This document shows positions 55,917 through 63,069 of a DNA stretch of 64,000 bases, one piece after another. Source of the stretch: an uncultured Bacteroidota bacterium. GTDB taxonomy: Bacteria; Bacteroidota; Bacteroidia; Bacteroidales; VadinHA17. A model generated the notes under the pieces. That model saw only the letters and a list, made by a program, of their open reading frames with translations, did no database searches and had not been told where the DNA came from. Positions within the stretch are counted from its first letter, which is position 1, and each line of letters starts with the position of its first letter. A program made the position numbers and the translations under genes. The stretch covers positions 62,001 to 126,000 of the forward strand of contig CAIJYD010000030.1 of the NCBI GenBank assembly GCA_903824785.1, in the 5' to 3' direction.

Positions 55917-56663
55917 ATGGGACTTCTGGAAGGAAAAACAGCTCTGATCACCGGAGCATCACGTGGCATAGGCAAGTCAATAGCTCACCGGTTTGCACTT
56001 GAGGGTGCCGACATTGCCATAACAAATATAGTTGATGATGAGGAATTTAAGGCAACTATTAAAGAGATTGAAGCTCTGGGAGTAAAAGCAAAAGGTTATG
56101 TGTCGAATGCTGCAAGCTTTGACGATTCACAACGGTTAATAAATGATGTGGTAAAAGATTTCAGCCGTATTGATATACTTGTTAATAATGCCGGAATCAC
56201 CAGAGATACATTGCTGATGCGGATGACAGAGGATCAATGGGATTCCGTTATCGCTGTAAACCTGAAGTCGGTCTTTAATCTTACCAAAGCAGTGCTTCAG
56301 ACTATGCTCAAACAAAGGTATGGCTCTATAATAAATATGAGTTCCGTTGTTGGCGTTACAGGCAATGCAGGTCAGAGTAACTATTCCGCTTCTAAAGCCG
56401 GTATTATAGGTTTTACAAAAAGTATTGCAAAAGAAGTAGGATCTAGAAATATCCGCTGCAATGCAATAGCTCCCGGGTTCATTCTTACTGAAATGACAGA
56501 AAAACTACCTGAAAATGTAAAAAATGAATGGGCAGAAAGAATACCTCTCCGACGTGGCGGAACCCCTGAGGATGTGGCAAATACAGCTTTATATTTAGCT
56601 TCGGAACTCTCTTCTTATATAACCGGACAAACAATTCATGTGTGCGGAGGTATGTTAACTTAA
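55917..56663 (+). CDS. fabG: 3-oxoacyl-ACP reductase
   Basis: Short-chain dehydrogenase of 248 residues that reduces 3-oxoacyl-ACP with NADPH in fatty acid elongation. Cofactor motif TGASRGIG at 14-21, NNAG in the middle, and the catalytic YSASKAG. C-terminal region GQTIHVCGGM agrees with FabG. Highly conserved length; the gene stands alone. An identical fold is used by many other dehydrogenases, but this sequence is of FabG type. Confidence 0.92.
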   Translation: MGLLEGKTALITGASRGIGKSIAHRFALEGADIAITNIVDDEEFKATIKEIEALGVKAKGYVSNAASFDDSQRLINDVVKDFSRIDILVNNAGITRDTLLMRMTEDQWDSVIAVNLKSVFNLTKAVLQTMLKQRYGSIINMSSVVGVTGNAGQSNYSASKAGIIGFTKSIAKEVGSRNIRCNAIAPGFILTEMTEKLPENVKNEWAERIPLRRGGTPEDVANTALYLASELSSYITGQTIHVCGGMLT

Positions 56664-56688
56664 AAATATTTATTATCTTTACAGAACC

Positions 56689-56774
56689 GCAGGGCGCCTA
56701 TCCTTTCTAGCACGAGGAAATGCAGCGAGACATATTATTCCACAATTATTTTAAAAGGGCGCCCTGCTTCTTTT
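56689..56774 (+). ncRNA. Candidate structured RNA or long-loop terminator
   Basis: GCAGGGCGCC (56689-56698) and GGCGCCCTGC (56758-56767) form a perfect 10-bp stem around a 59-base loop that itself has CACGAGGAAATGCAGCGAG, then a T run (56768-56775). A TATCTTTA box, one base off the -7 consensus, ends about 9 bp before the stem. Either a small RNA with its own terminator or the terminator of fabG. No ORF. Confidence 0.4.
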
Positions 56775-56792
56775 TTTAACAGCACTCTGACG

Positions 56793-58019
56793 ATGCACAA
56801 TTCCATATTTTTCTTAATTCTTATTATTCCTTTAACCGGCTTTGCTATTGAGAGATACCTTGACCATCTGAATAACTCAATGTGGTCCGATACCCTTCCC
56901 GATAAGCTGAAAGGTATCTGCGACGCGGATGAATACAGGAAAACCCAGTTATACCAGAAAGAGAATAACCGCCTTTCATTAATGACATCAGTCTTTAATC
57001 TGGCAGTCATCCTGATTATGATTATTTCCGGAGGTTTTGCCTTTATCGACACTTTTGCCCGTACCTTAAGCCTCAATACTGTGGTTATCTCGCTTCTTTT
57101 TTTCGGAATAATAGGCTTTGCTTCGGACCTGATAAATATCCCTTTCTCCGTTTATGATACTTTTGGGATTGAGAAGAAATACGGTTTCAACACAACCTCT
57201 GTCAGGACTTTCATAACCGATCATTTCAAATCGTGGTTTATTGCCTTGCTGGTCGGAGCTCCTGTACTGGGTCTGATAACCTGGTTTTATTACAAGACCG
57301 GCACAAACTTCTGGCTTTATGCCTGGAGTCTGATCACACTTTTTTCAGTTTTCATAAACCTTTTCTATTCTGAGCTGATTGTTCCATTGTTCAACAAACA
57401 AATACCGCTGCCGGAAGGATCATTAAGAACAGAGATAGAAACTTTTGCACAAAAAACCGGATTCAGGTTAAAAAATATCTATATAATCGACGGATCAAAA
57501 AGAAGCACCAAGGCAAATGCATATTTTTCGGGATTCGGGCCGAAGAAGAGAATAGTCCTTTACGATACATTAGAAAAAGAACTGTCTGAAGAGGAGATTG
57601 TTGCAGTTCTGGCACACGAAATAGGCCATTATAAAAAGAAACATGTTCTGCTGGCTCTCTTGTTTTCTGTGCTGCTGACAGGAGTAATGCTTTTCCTTTT
57701 TTCGCTTGTTGTGAATAATCCACGGCTGTCGCAGGCTTTGGGATCGGAGAATACAAGTTTTCATCTCGGACTGATTGCCTTTGGTATACTTTACAGTCCG
57801 TTATCCTTGATTATAGGTATGTTTTCAAATTATATCTCCCGTAGAAATGAGTTTGAAGCTGACCGGTTTGTAACCGACAACCACCAGCCTGCAATTCTGG
57901 CAGCTGCATTAAAAAAGCTTTCGGTTAAAAACCTTTCAAATATGATGCCTCATCCGGCATATGTTTTTTTTCACTATTCCCATCCTCCTTTGCTCAGCAG
58001 GTTGGAAAAGCTGGAATAA
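56793..58019 (+). CDS. M48-family zinc metalloprotease, Ste24-like
   Basis: Membrane protease of 408 residues with about seven hydrophobic segments, similar in length and order to CAAX prenyl protease 1 (Ste24/HtpX relatives). The zinc site is HEIGH at 275-279 within VLAHEIGHYKKKH and the third ligand is in NEFEADRF. The intervening YFSGFGPKKRIVLYD motif is the Ste24 type. In bacteria it likely degrades or cleaves membrane proteins; the substrate is not known. The stop lies 28 bp before the tRNA-Thr gene. Confidence 0.92.
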   Translation: MHNSIFFLILIIPLTGFAIERYLDHLNNSMWSDTLPDKLKGICDADEYRKTQLYQKENNRLSLMTSVFNLAVILIMIISGGFAFIDTFARTLSLNTVVISLLFFGIIGFASDLINIPFSVYDTFGIEKKYGFNTTSVRTFITDHFKSWFIALLVGAPVLGLITWFYYKTGTNFWLYAWSLITLFSVFINLFYSELIVPLFNKQIPLPEGSLRTEIETFAQKTGFRLKNIYIIDGSKRSTKANAYFSGFGPKKRIVLYDTLEKELSEEEIVAVLAHEIGHYKKKHVLLALLFSVLLTGVMLFLFSLVVNNPRLSQALGSENTSFHLGLIAFGILYSPLSLIIGMFSNYISRRNEFEADRFVTDNHQPAILAAALKKLSVKNLSNMMPHPAYVFFHYSHPPLLSRLEKLE

Positions 58020-58034
58020 ATTTCCATATATTTG
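58002..58034 (+). promoter_or_regulatory. Promoter of tRNA-Thr
   Basis: TATATTTG at 58027-58034 (TAnnTTTG) with TTG at 58002-58004, spacer 22 bp; the tRNA begins 13 bp after the -7 box. Confidence 0.5.
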
Positions 58035-58047
58035 CACGAAATATTTT

Positions 58048-58120
58048 GCCTCCTTAGCTCAGTTGGTAGAGCAGCTCATTCGTAATGAGCAGGTCGTGGG
58101 TTCGAGTCCCATTGGAGGCT
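58048..58120 (+). tRNA. tRNA-Thr (anticodon CGT)
   Basis: 73-base cloverleaf: acceptor GCCTCCT, D arm GCTC/GAGC, anticodon stem GCTCA/TGAGC with loop TTCGTAA (anticodon CGT, reads ACG), T arm GTGGG/CCCAT with loop TTCGAGT, acceptor 3' TGGAGGC. The last acceptor pair (7:66) is a T-T mismatch. The discriminator is T and CCA is not encoded. Confidence 0.93.
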
Positions 58121-58355
58121 CTATAATATTGATAAACAATCTATTAGATTTGAGATAATATATTATTAACCAGATTAATATTTTGTTTTCTTTATTCCAA
58201 TCATTATTATTTCATCCTCAGTCGTACGACAAAAAGGTTCACTTCTATGAGTTGTGCTGTAAAAGAAAACGTTGTAATTTTATGACTGATCCGTCAGATC
58301 CGGAATAGAAAATACTGAAGAAAGTAATTTCCAGATAATTTATAAATAATTCAAT

Positions 58356-59318
58356 ATGAAAACATTACGAAAAGAAGCAATTAAAAATTTATTTGTTGGT
58401 TTTTATAACCATTTTTTCCGGAATTGTTGTATCGTTTGCACACTGCTGCTGGTATTAACTTTTACGAGTACTGTTTCAGCTCAGGTGCATAAATTTACTG
58501 AAGAGCAGATGAAGGATTTTACTTCACTTAATCCTTACGGCCGTTTTCCTGATGGCCGACCCATGATCCCGGATGAAGTACTCGATACGGTCAGGCAGAT
58601 GCAAATCCAGGTTATAGAGGCTATAGGAACGCTGACATCACATAAATATAATAACCAATTCGATGGAAACTGGAAAACGCTCATTCCGGGTAAGAAAATT
58701 ATGGGGCGTGCTGTTACTGTACAATTCATGCCAACCAGGCCCGACCTGGAAGCCGGCATACAAAATGTAGCTAAGAAAAACAATTATATAAGCGTTACCA
58801 AAACAAACACTATCGATATGCTTCAGAAAAACGATCTGGTCGTTGTCGATCTATTCGGTAAGATAGAGGGTGGACTTCCATATGTAGGAGACAAGCTGGC
58901 CTATTATATCTGGAAGACAACAGGCACTGGTCTTATTGTTGATGGGGGCATTTATTACCTGGAAACTATTGCACGAAGTGGCATGCAGGCTTTTTATCGT
59001 GGTACACAAATTGCTTTATCGGGACAAGCGATCGTATCCGGCGTCAATATTCCGATCCGTATTGGTAGTGCAGTTATTATGCCCGGGGATCTTGTTATTG
59101 GTGACGATGATGGAATTTTAGCTATCCCACCTCAATTTGTTTCAGAAGTTATTAAAACCACTATTACAAATCGCCGGCGTGATGTCTGGATCAAGAAGGC
59201 GTTCGACCTCGGTAGATTTAAGTCAAACGAAATATATGGGTCACCGAAAGATCCGGTGTTACTCAAGCTATTCAATGATTACAAAGCGACCGGGGACCCT
59301 AAATTTCTGCCAAAGTAA
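58356..59318 (+). CDS. Exported RraA-family protein
   Basis: 320 residues with an extended N-terminus containing a hydrophobic segment, IVCTLLLVLTFTSTVSAQ, which looks like a signal peptide, then an RraA-like domain (about 75-290). Recognised by IPGKKIMGRAVTVQFMPTRP, NDLVVVDLFGKIEGGLPYVG, GLIVDGGIYYLE and PGDLVIGDDDGILAIPPQFV. RraA-like proteins include RNase E inhibitors and HMG/CHA aldolases; the conserved Arg and Asp of the aldolase active site appear in the VVDLFG and VDGG regions. An exported form is unusual and points away from an RNase regulator towards aldolase-like or unknown activity. Confidence 0.8.
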   Translation: MKTLRKEAIKNLFVGFYNHFFRNCCIVCTLLLVLTFTSTVSAQVHKFTEEQMKDFTSLNPYGRFPDGRPMIPDEVLDTVRQMQIQVIEAIGTLTSHKYNNQFDGNWKTLIPGKKIMGRAVTVQFMPTRPDLEAGIQNVAKKNNYISVTKTNTIDMLQKNDLVVVDLFGKIEGGLPYVGDKLAYYIWKTTGTGLIVDGGIYYLETIARSGMQAFYRGTQIALSGQAIVSGVNIPIRIGSAVIMPGDLVIGDDDGILAIPPQFVSEVIKTTITNRRRDVWIKKAFDLGRFKSNEIYGSPKDPVLLKLFNDYKATGDPKFLPK

Positions 59319-59383
59319 TTTACACAGGTTGTCTTAATCGTTTTGAAAATAGCAGATTGATTTTAAATGCAACGATCAGATAA

Positions 59384-59414
59384 TTTGGTGAATTGAATCT
59401 ATTGATTATTTTTG
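59384..59414 (+). promoter_or_regulatory. Promoter of tRNA-Gly
   Basis: TTTG at 59384-59387, spacer 19 bp, TATTTTTG at 59407-59414: a full match to the Bacteroidota -33/-7 consensus, 21 bp before the tRNA. Confidence 0.6.
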
Positions 59415-59435
59415 TCACCTCATAATTATTCTATT

Positions 59436-59507
59436 GCGGGAGTAGCTCAGGGGTAGAGCATCAGCTTCCCAAGCTGAGGGTCGAGGGTTCGAATCCCTTT
59501 TCCCGCT
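59436..59507 (+). tRNA. tRNA-Gly (anticodon CCC)
   Basis: 72-base cloverleaf: acceptor GCGGGAG / TTCCCGC, D arm GCTC/GAGC, anticodon stem TCAGC/GCTGA with loop TTCCCAA (anticodon CCC, reads GGG), T arm GAGGG/CCCTT with loop TTCGAAT. Discriminator T, CCA not encoded. Confidence 0.93.
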
Positions 59508-59680
59508 CAAACAAAAGGCTGTGCAAACAGCCTTTTATTATTTACCAGGGACGACCCGGGTTTATCCGGGGGAGGAGCTGGTAAATAATAAAGAGCGAAA
59601 CGAAGTGGAGCTTTTGTTTGAAAGCACCACCCTCCGGGGAACGTTGCGCTGAAGGCGCAACAATCCTTTTCCCGCTCAAA
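59491..59680. mobile_element. Small structured element bounded by copies of the tRNA-Gly 3' end
   Basis: The tRNA 3' end with flank (59491-59511, AATCCCTTTTCCCGCTCAAA) recurs at 59662-59680 as AATCCTTTTCCCGCTCAAA, one base shorter. Between them are nested inverted repeats: a 10-bp pair CAAACAAAAG (59508-59517)/CTTTTGTTTG (59611-59620), a 14-bp pair (59535-59548 / 59578-59591), and a hairpin GTTGCGC/GCGCAAC (59644-59660). No gene is encoded. Direct repeats of a tRNA end usually mark integration sites; here the insert is under 170 bp, so this is a remnant, a MITE-like repeat or a processed tRNA duplication. Confidence 0.55.
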
Positions 59681-60010
59681 AAAAAGGGTGAATGACAATA
59701 CAGGAAATCAAGTTATTCACTACAAAGTAATTGTGAATGACTGCAGTATTTATTCAATGGCTTGTAGTGATGAAGAGCTTGGATTGCAAATTGACACGAG
59801 TTTTAGATGAGGGTCTGCATTCAACTGCAGGCAAGACCATAAAAATATGTTCCACAGACTTTTTTTGAATTCGCTTAGAAGTGATGTAAAAAACAATCCT
59901 TTTCAGAGACTTCTGCAAAGAATGGTAGTAAATGTTTCTTATTTTACTGATACCTGAACATAAATATTGGTATACGCTGCCTCGGCTTCTTTATCACATC
60001 AGCACATCAA
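59508..60010. other. 503-bp intergenic region after tRNA-Gly
   Basis: Holds the tRNA terminator and the structured element with the tRNA 3'-end copy (both listed). The rest (59690-60010) is A+T-rich with no ORF, repeat or RNA that I can support. Confidence 0.7.
59513..59536 (+). terminator. Terminator of tRNA-Gly
   Basis: AAAAGGCTG (59513-59521) and CAGCCTTTT (59528-59536) pair over a 6-base loop, starting 6 bases after the tRNA end. Confidence 0.75.
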
Positions 60011-60496
60011 TCAGTTTTTAATGATTTTGAATGTCTTTATTACTTTTTTATTGTCAGTTATTTTTAAAAAATAGGTTGCCGGAAAAAGGTTCTGCATTGA
60101 AATAATTGTCTCCTGACCTTCAATTTTTATTGTCCGGAGAAGGCTGCCGTTTATGTCATAAAGAGAGGCAATGCATTGACTCTTTACCTCTCCATCAATT
60201 TTAAGATTCAGATAGTCTGTTGCAGGGTTCGGATAGACTACCATTTCCAGGGAAATGTCTTTTGCTGCTTCAATACCTGTAATTACTGATATCTCATAAG
60301 GTTGTTGAACTCCCTGGGCAACACTGCCATTTGAGTTGGAGGTTGTGTTATAAACAATCTGCCCGACGGTATAACTTACCGATCCTGAGCCTGTAGCGGT
60401 TCCACCTGATGTCGGGATTGTGGTTTGAGCCTGCATTCCTGTATATCCAATCAAAAACAGGATTATTAAAACATATTTTAGTTTGATGTTTCGCAT
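60011..60496 (-). CDS. T9SS type A sorting-domain protein (small secreted)
   Basis: 161 residues. Signal peptide LKYVLIILFLIGYTGMQAQ; a short low-complexity part (SGGTATGSGSVSYTVGQIVY) and, from about residue 80, a complete type IX secretion C-terminal domain: MVVYPNPATDYLNLKIDG, ASLYDINGSLLRTIKI and AFKIIKN-like ending KTFKIIKN. Such C-terminal domains drive export through the outer membrane and surface attachment. The cargo is very short, so the protein is essentially sorting domain plus a Gly/Ser/Thr repeat. Isolated minus-strand gene. Confidence 0.85.
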   Translation of the reverse strand: MRNIKLKYVLIILFLIGYTGMQAQTTIPTSGGTATGSGSVSYTVGQIVYNTTSNSNGSVAQGVQQPYEISVITGIEAAKDISLEMVVYPNPATDYLNLKIDGEVKSQCIASLYDINGSLLRTIKIEGQETIISMQNLFPATYFLKITDNKKVIKTFKIIKN

Positions 60497-60558
60497 AGGT
60501 TAGGTCTTTATATTTTTGAATTTTGTTTTATCTATAGTTTTTTCTCTTTGATTTTCAA

Positions 60559-60753
60559 TTAAGTTATCATTTCATCATGGCTGCTTTTGATTGATGTGAA
60601 TAGACTAACACCAAAAACTCCGATGAAAATTATAAACTCCATTAATACCGTTCTCCAATCTGATAGGCCAATTATAGCAAAGAAAACTTCGACCATTATT
60701 AATATTGATAACAGTATGGTGAATAAGACAGTTATTTTAGAGAAAATCCCCAT
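60559..60753 (-). CDS. Small hydrophobic protein, two membrane segments
   Basis: 64 residues with two hydrophobic segments (KITVLFTILLSILIMVEVFF and MEFIIFIGVFGVSLFTSI) and a charged end. ATG start, 62 bp upstream of the T9SS gene in the same direction. Could be a real small membrane protein or a chance frame in A+T-rich DNA; no family recognised. Confidence 0.35.
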   Translation of the reverse strand: MGIFSKITVLFTILLSILIMVEVFFAIIGLSDWRTVLMEFIIFIGVFGVSLFTSIKSSHDEMIT

Positions 60754-61268
60754 TTGGTTAATACTTAATTAATTCATTAATAATCTGTTTATTATCGGAT
60801 ACATTAATAGTTGCTCTATTCTTTTTTTGCTTGTTTTATTAAAATGAATAATCCTGAAAGTCCCGACTGACATATTATTATGAATTGATTTCATTTAAAA
60901 AATAAACTAAAAGATATTGTTCCCCCAACTAAGTATGAAAAATTTCTGCAAGTAATAAAAAATATTCCCAATCCCCAATATTTATTATTTAACTGGAGGT
61001 ATTTGATGATTTATGGTAGCAGCTGGTGAGTTAACGGGAAATCGAGTTTACCGTTTTTCCAGCGTAATTGTAAAAAGTTTTGTTCAATTGATTTCAAAGA
61101 GCACAGTATATCTAACCAAAGGGCGTGCCAGAGATAATGGAAAATCTGAAACAGGTTAATTACAGATAGATAATCACCAGAGGATATGTTAATTAAAAGT
61201 AAATCTTATTTTATCAGATGAAAGGCTGAGAGTGTTATAATGTAGAGATTATGATGTTTATGTTGAAA
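60754..61268. other. 515-bp intergenic region
   Basis: A+T-rich, no ORF above about 30 codons that looks real, no tRNA, no strong inverted repeat. It follows the broken end of the PAS fragment and could contain decayed sequence. Confidence 0.6.
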
Positions 61269-61973
61269 TTATCGCACTAGTGTGCGGAAATAGGGGAAAT
61301 CGGCACGTTTTTGTTTCTCATCGTTCTGATATGCCAGTTCTACGTTGGCAATAGTCAATTCATCGGCACGTTTTTGCTTCTCTTCGTTTTGATATATTAA
61401 TTCTTGGTTGGAAATTTCTAATTCAGCTTTTGTCTTATGGAGTTCAGTAATATCAGCTATGGTCATAAGACATTCTTCCCTATTTTCAACAGCAATACCA
61501 GAAATAAGAAAATATTTTGGTAAATCGTTATTAGACAATACAGTAACTTCACACAATTCTTTTGCTTTGTTCTTGAATACTTTTTCTAAAAACAGATTGA
61601 AGATTGGTTTTGTGTCGTCAGAAACAAAAAAGCCAAAACGACTTCCTATTAGTTTCAATGGTCCTTTACCAAGCATTTTTGACCCCAACAGATTCAATTT
61701 AGAGATTTCACCTTCTTTTGAAAGTGTAAAATAGCCAATTGGTGCATAGTCGTACAATTCCTGATATAATTTACAGGAACGACTTCTCTCGGCTTCGGCA
61801 TGTCTTAATTCAACAATTTGTATTTCCAGCTCATTCTGGTGCACCTCAAGTTCATGATTAAGTTTCTGTGCATCAGTTTCAGAAAGAGAAAAATTTATTG
61901 ATGGTTGTTTTTTTAATCTCGCTTCTGCTTTTTGGCGAAGGATTAATGCTTGAGATGTGTTCTCTTTTTTCAT
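61269..61973 (-). pseudogene. Truncated PAS-domain sensor protein fragment
   Basis: The start MKKENTSQALILRQKAEARL opens a module closely similar to the N-terminus of the kinase at 26758: coiled LNHELEVHQNELEIQIVELR, then one PAS domain (LYDYAPIGYFTLSKEGEI to LMTIADITEL). It continues in a coiled-coil with a 21-residue repeat (NEEKQKRADELTIANVEL, NDEKQKRAD; 63-bp period at 61301/61364) and then stops after the unrelated tail FPYFRTLVR. Complete relatives go on to a histidine kinase core, which is missing, so this is probably a 3'-truncated gene. The 16 codons before ATG 61973 in the open frame come from a repeat hairpin and are left out. Confidence 0.65.
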
Positions 61974-61983
61974 TTTTAAGATA

Positions 61984-62003
61984 CCTCGCTGCTTGCCGCG
62001 GGG
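61984..62003. repeat. REP-like hairpin upstream of the PAS fragment
   Basis: CCTCGCTGCTTGCCGCGGGG folds into an imperfect G+C-rich hairpin. When read as protein on the minus strand it gives NETPRGKQRGIL, which is a recurring false N-terminus in Bacteroidota ORFs, as I recall, and suggests a multicopy intergenic repeat. Confidence 0.4.
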
Positions 62004-62021
62004 AGTTTCATTAAACGTCAA

Positions 62022-62364
62022 ATGACAACTTTAAGAATTGGGAAATTGAAAAGAATAAATCTGATCATATAAATGTAATTGTTTGATTTTCAATAAACAA
62101 ATTTTATTCAACTTCATTATAGTATTATATATCAATGTATTACGATAAAGGTTATTTCAAATCCCATCAAATCAATAGCATTCAGCATCTTTTTTTGCCT
62201 GATACAATGAAAAGCATAGAAATTTATATAACTGATTTTCGACTAATTTACACCCATCGCATTAGCAAGCTCCCCTTATTCTAAATAGCCTGCGAAACGA
62301 TGCTGCATATTTTTTTAGATCGGCATTCGCAGAATTGAAATACCGGTCCAGGTTGTCAGTGTTT
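62022..62364. other. 343-bp intergenic region
   Basis: Between the PAS fragment and the HD-domain gene. A+T-rich; I see no ORF, RNA or repeat. It must contain any promoter of the PAS fragment. Confidence 0.6.
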
Positions 62365-63000
62365 TCAACTTTTGACTTTAGGCACTCCAAACTCCCATTC
62401 ACTGTAAAACTGCTTCAGGAATACTTCCATAAACTCGTGTCTTTCAATAGCTAATCGCTTTGCTGTCAGGGTATTCATTCCGGATTTCAAAACCAGAAGC
62501 TTTTCATAGAAATGGCTGATAGTTGAGGAGCTTTTCTGTTCCGTTTCAGGATTATAAATCTTATTATTTCTGAATCCTCCATAATTAAATGCCCTCGCGA
62601 TGCCAATAGCCCCAATTGCATCAAGCCTGTCAGCATCCTGAATAATAAAAAGAACCGGATCCTTCAGATTTCCCGAAGGATTCTTTTTACTGAATGAAAC
62701 ATTCCTTACAACAGAGACCACCTGTTCCTTTATATTTGTCAATCCGATCTCATCCATAAAAAGTTCAATCCGGGCAAATCCTTTCTCAGTTTCGCTGCCT
62801 GCAAATTTCGAATCAACCGAATCATGCAGCAGTGCAGTTACTTCCAGAATGAAGGGATCAGCTGCCGCCTCCTGTTCATTTATATATAATGCAAGCCGCC
62901 TTACTCTTTCAATATGCCACCAGTCGTGGCCACTGTCATAACCTGCCATATTCTGCCTGACAAACTCCTCGGTTGCTTTTATTGCTTCGGTTTTATTCAT
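62365..63000 (-). CDS. HD-domain phosphohydrolase
   Basis: 211 residues, cytosolic. HD superfamily of the YedJ/YpgQ type: first metal His in SGHDWWHIERVRRLALYI, the HD pair in TALLHDSVDSKF, and a later Asp in IQDADRLDAIGAIGIARAF. These proteins hydrolyse (d)NTPs or related phosphate esters; the substrate is not determined. ATG at 62998-63000. Divergent from cinA, sharing a 69-bp intergenic region. Confidence 0.88.
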   Translation of the reverse strand: MNKTEAIKATEEFVRQNMAGYDSGHDWWHIERVRRLALYINEQEAAADPFILEVTALLHDSVDSKFAGSETEKGFARIELFMDEIGLTNIKEQVVSVVRNVSFSKKNPSGNLKDPVLFIIQDADRLDAIGAIGIARAFNYGGFRNNKIYNPETEQKSSSTISHFYEKLLVLKSGMNTLTAKRLAIERHEFMEVFLKQFYSEWEFGVPKVKS

Positions 63001-63069
63001 TTTCTGATATTTAATTGCCAGATGAACTTACAAAATATATTTTTGTAAACCATTTAAACTGAAAAAATA

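Noticed and set aside
59507-59698. 63-codon minus-strand frame after tRNA-Gly
   Set aside because: It spans hairpins and reads into the tRNA; it is explained by the structured element.
61974-62021. Extended N-terminus of the PAS fragment (NETPRGKQRGIL)
   Set aside because: It is translated from the REP-like hairpin, not from a protein domain.
63031-63044. Promoter for cinA or the HD gene in the 69-bp divergent gap
   Set aside because: CAAAATATATTTTTG looks like two opposed -7 boxes but each is off by one base in spacing, so I did not list it.
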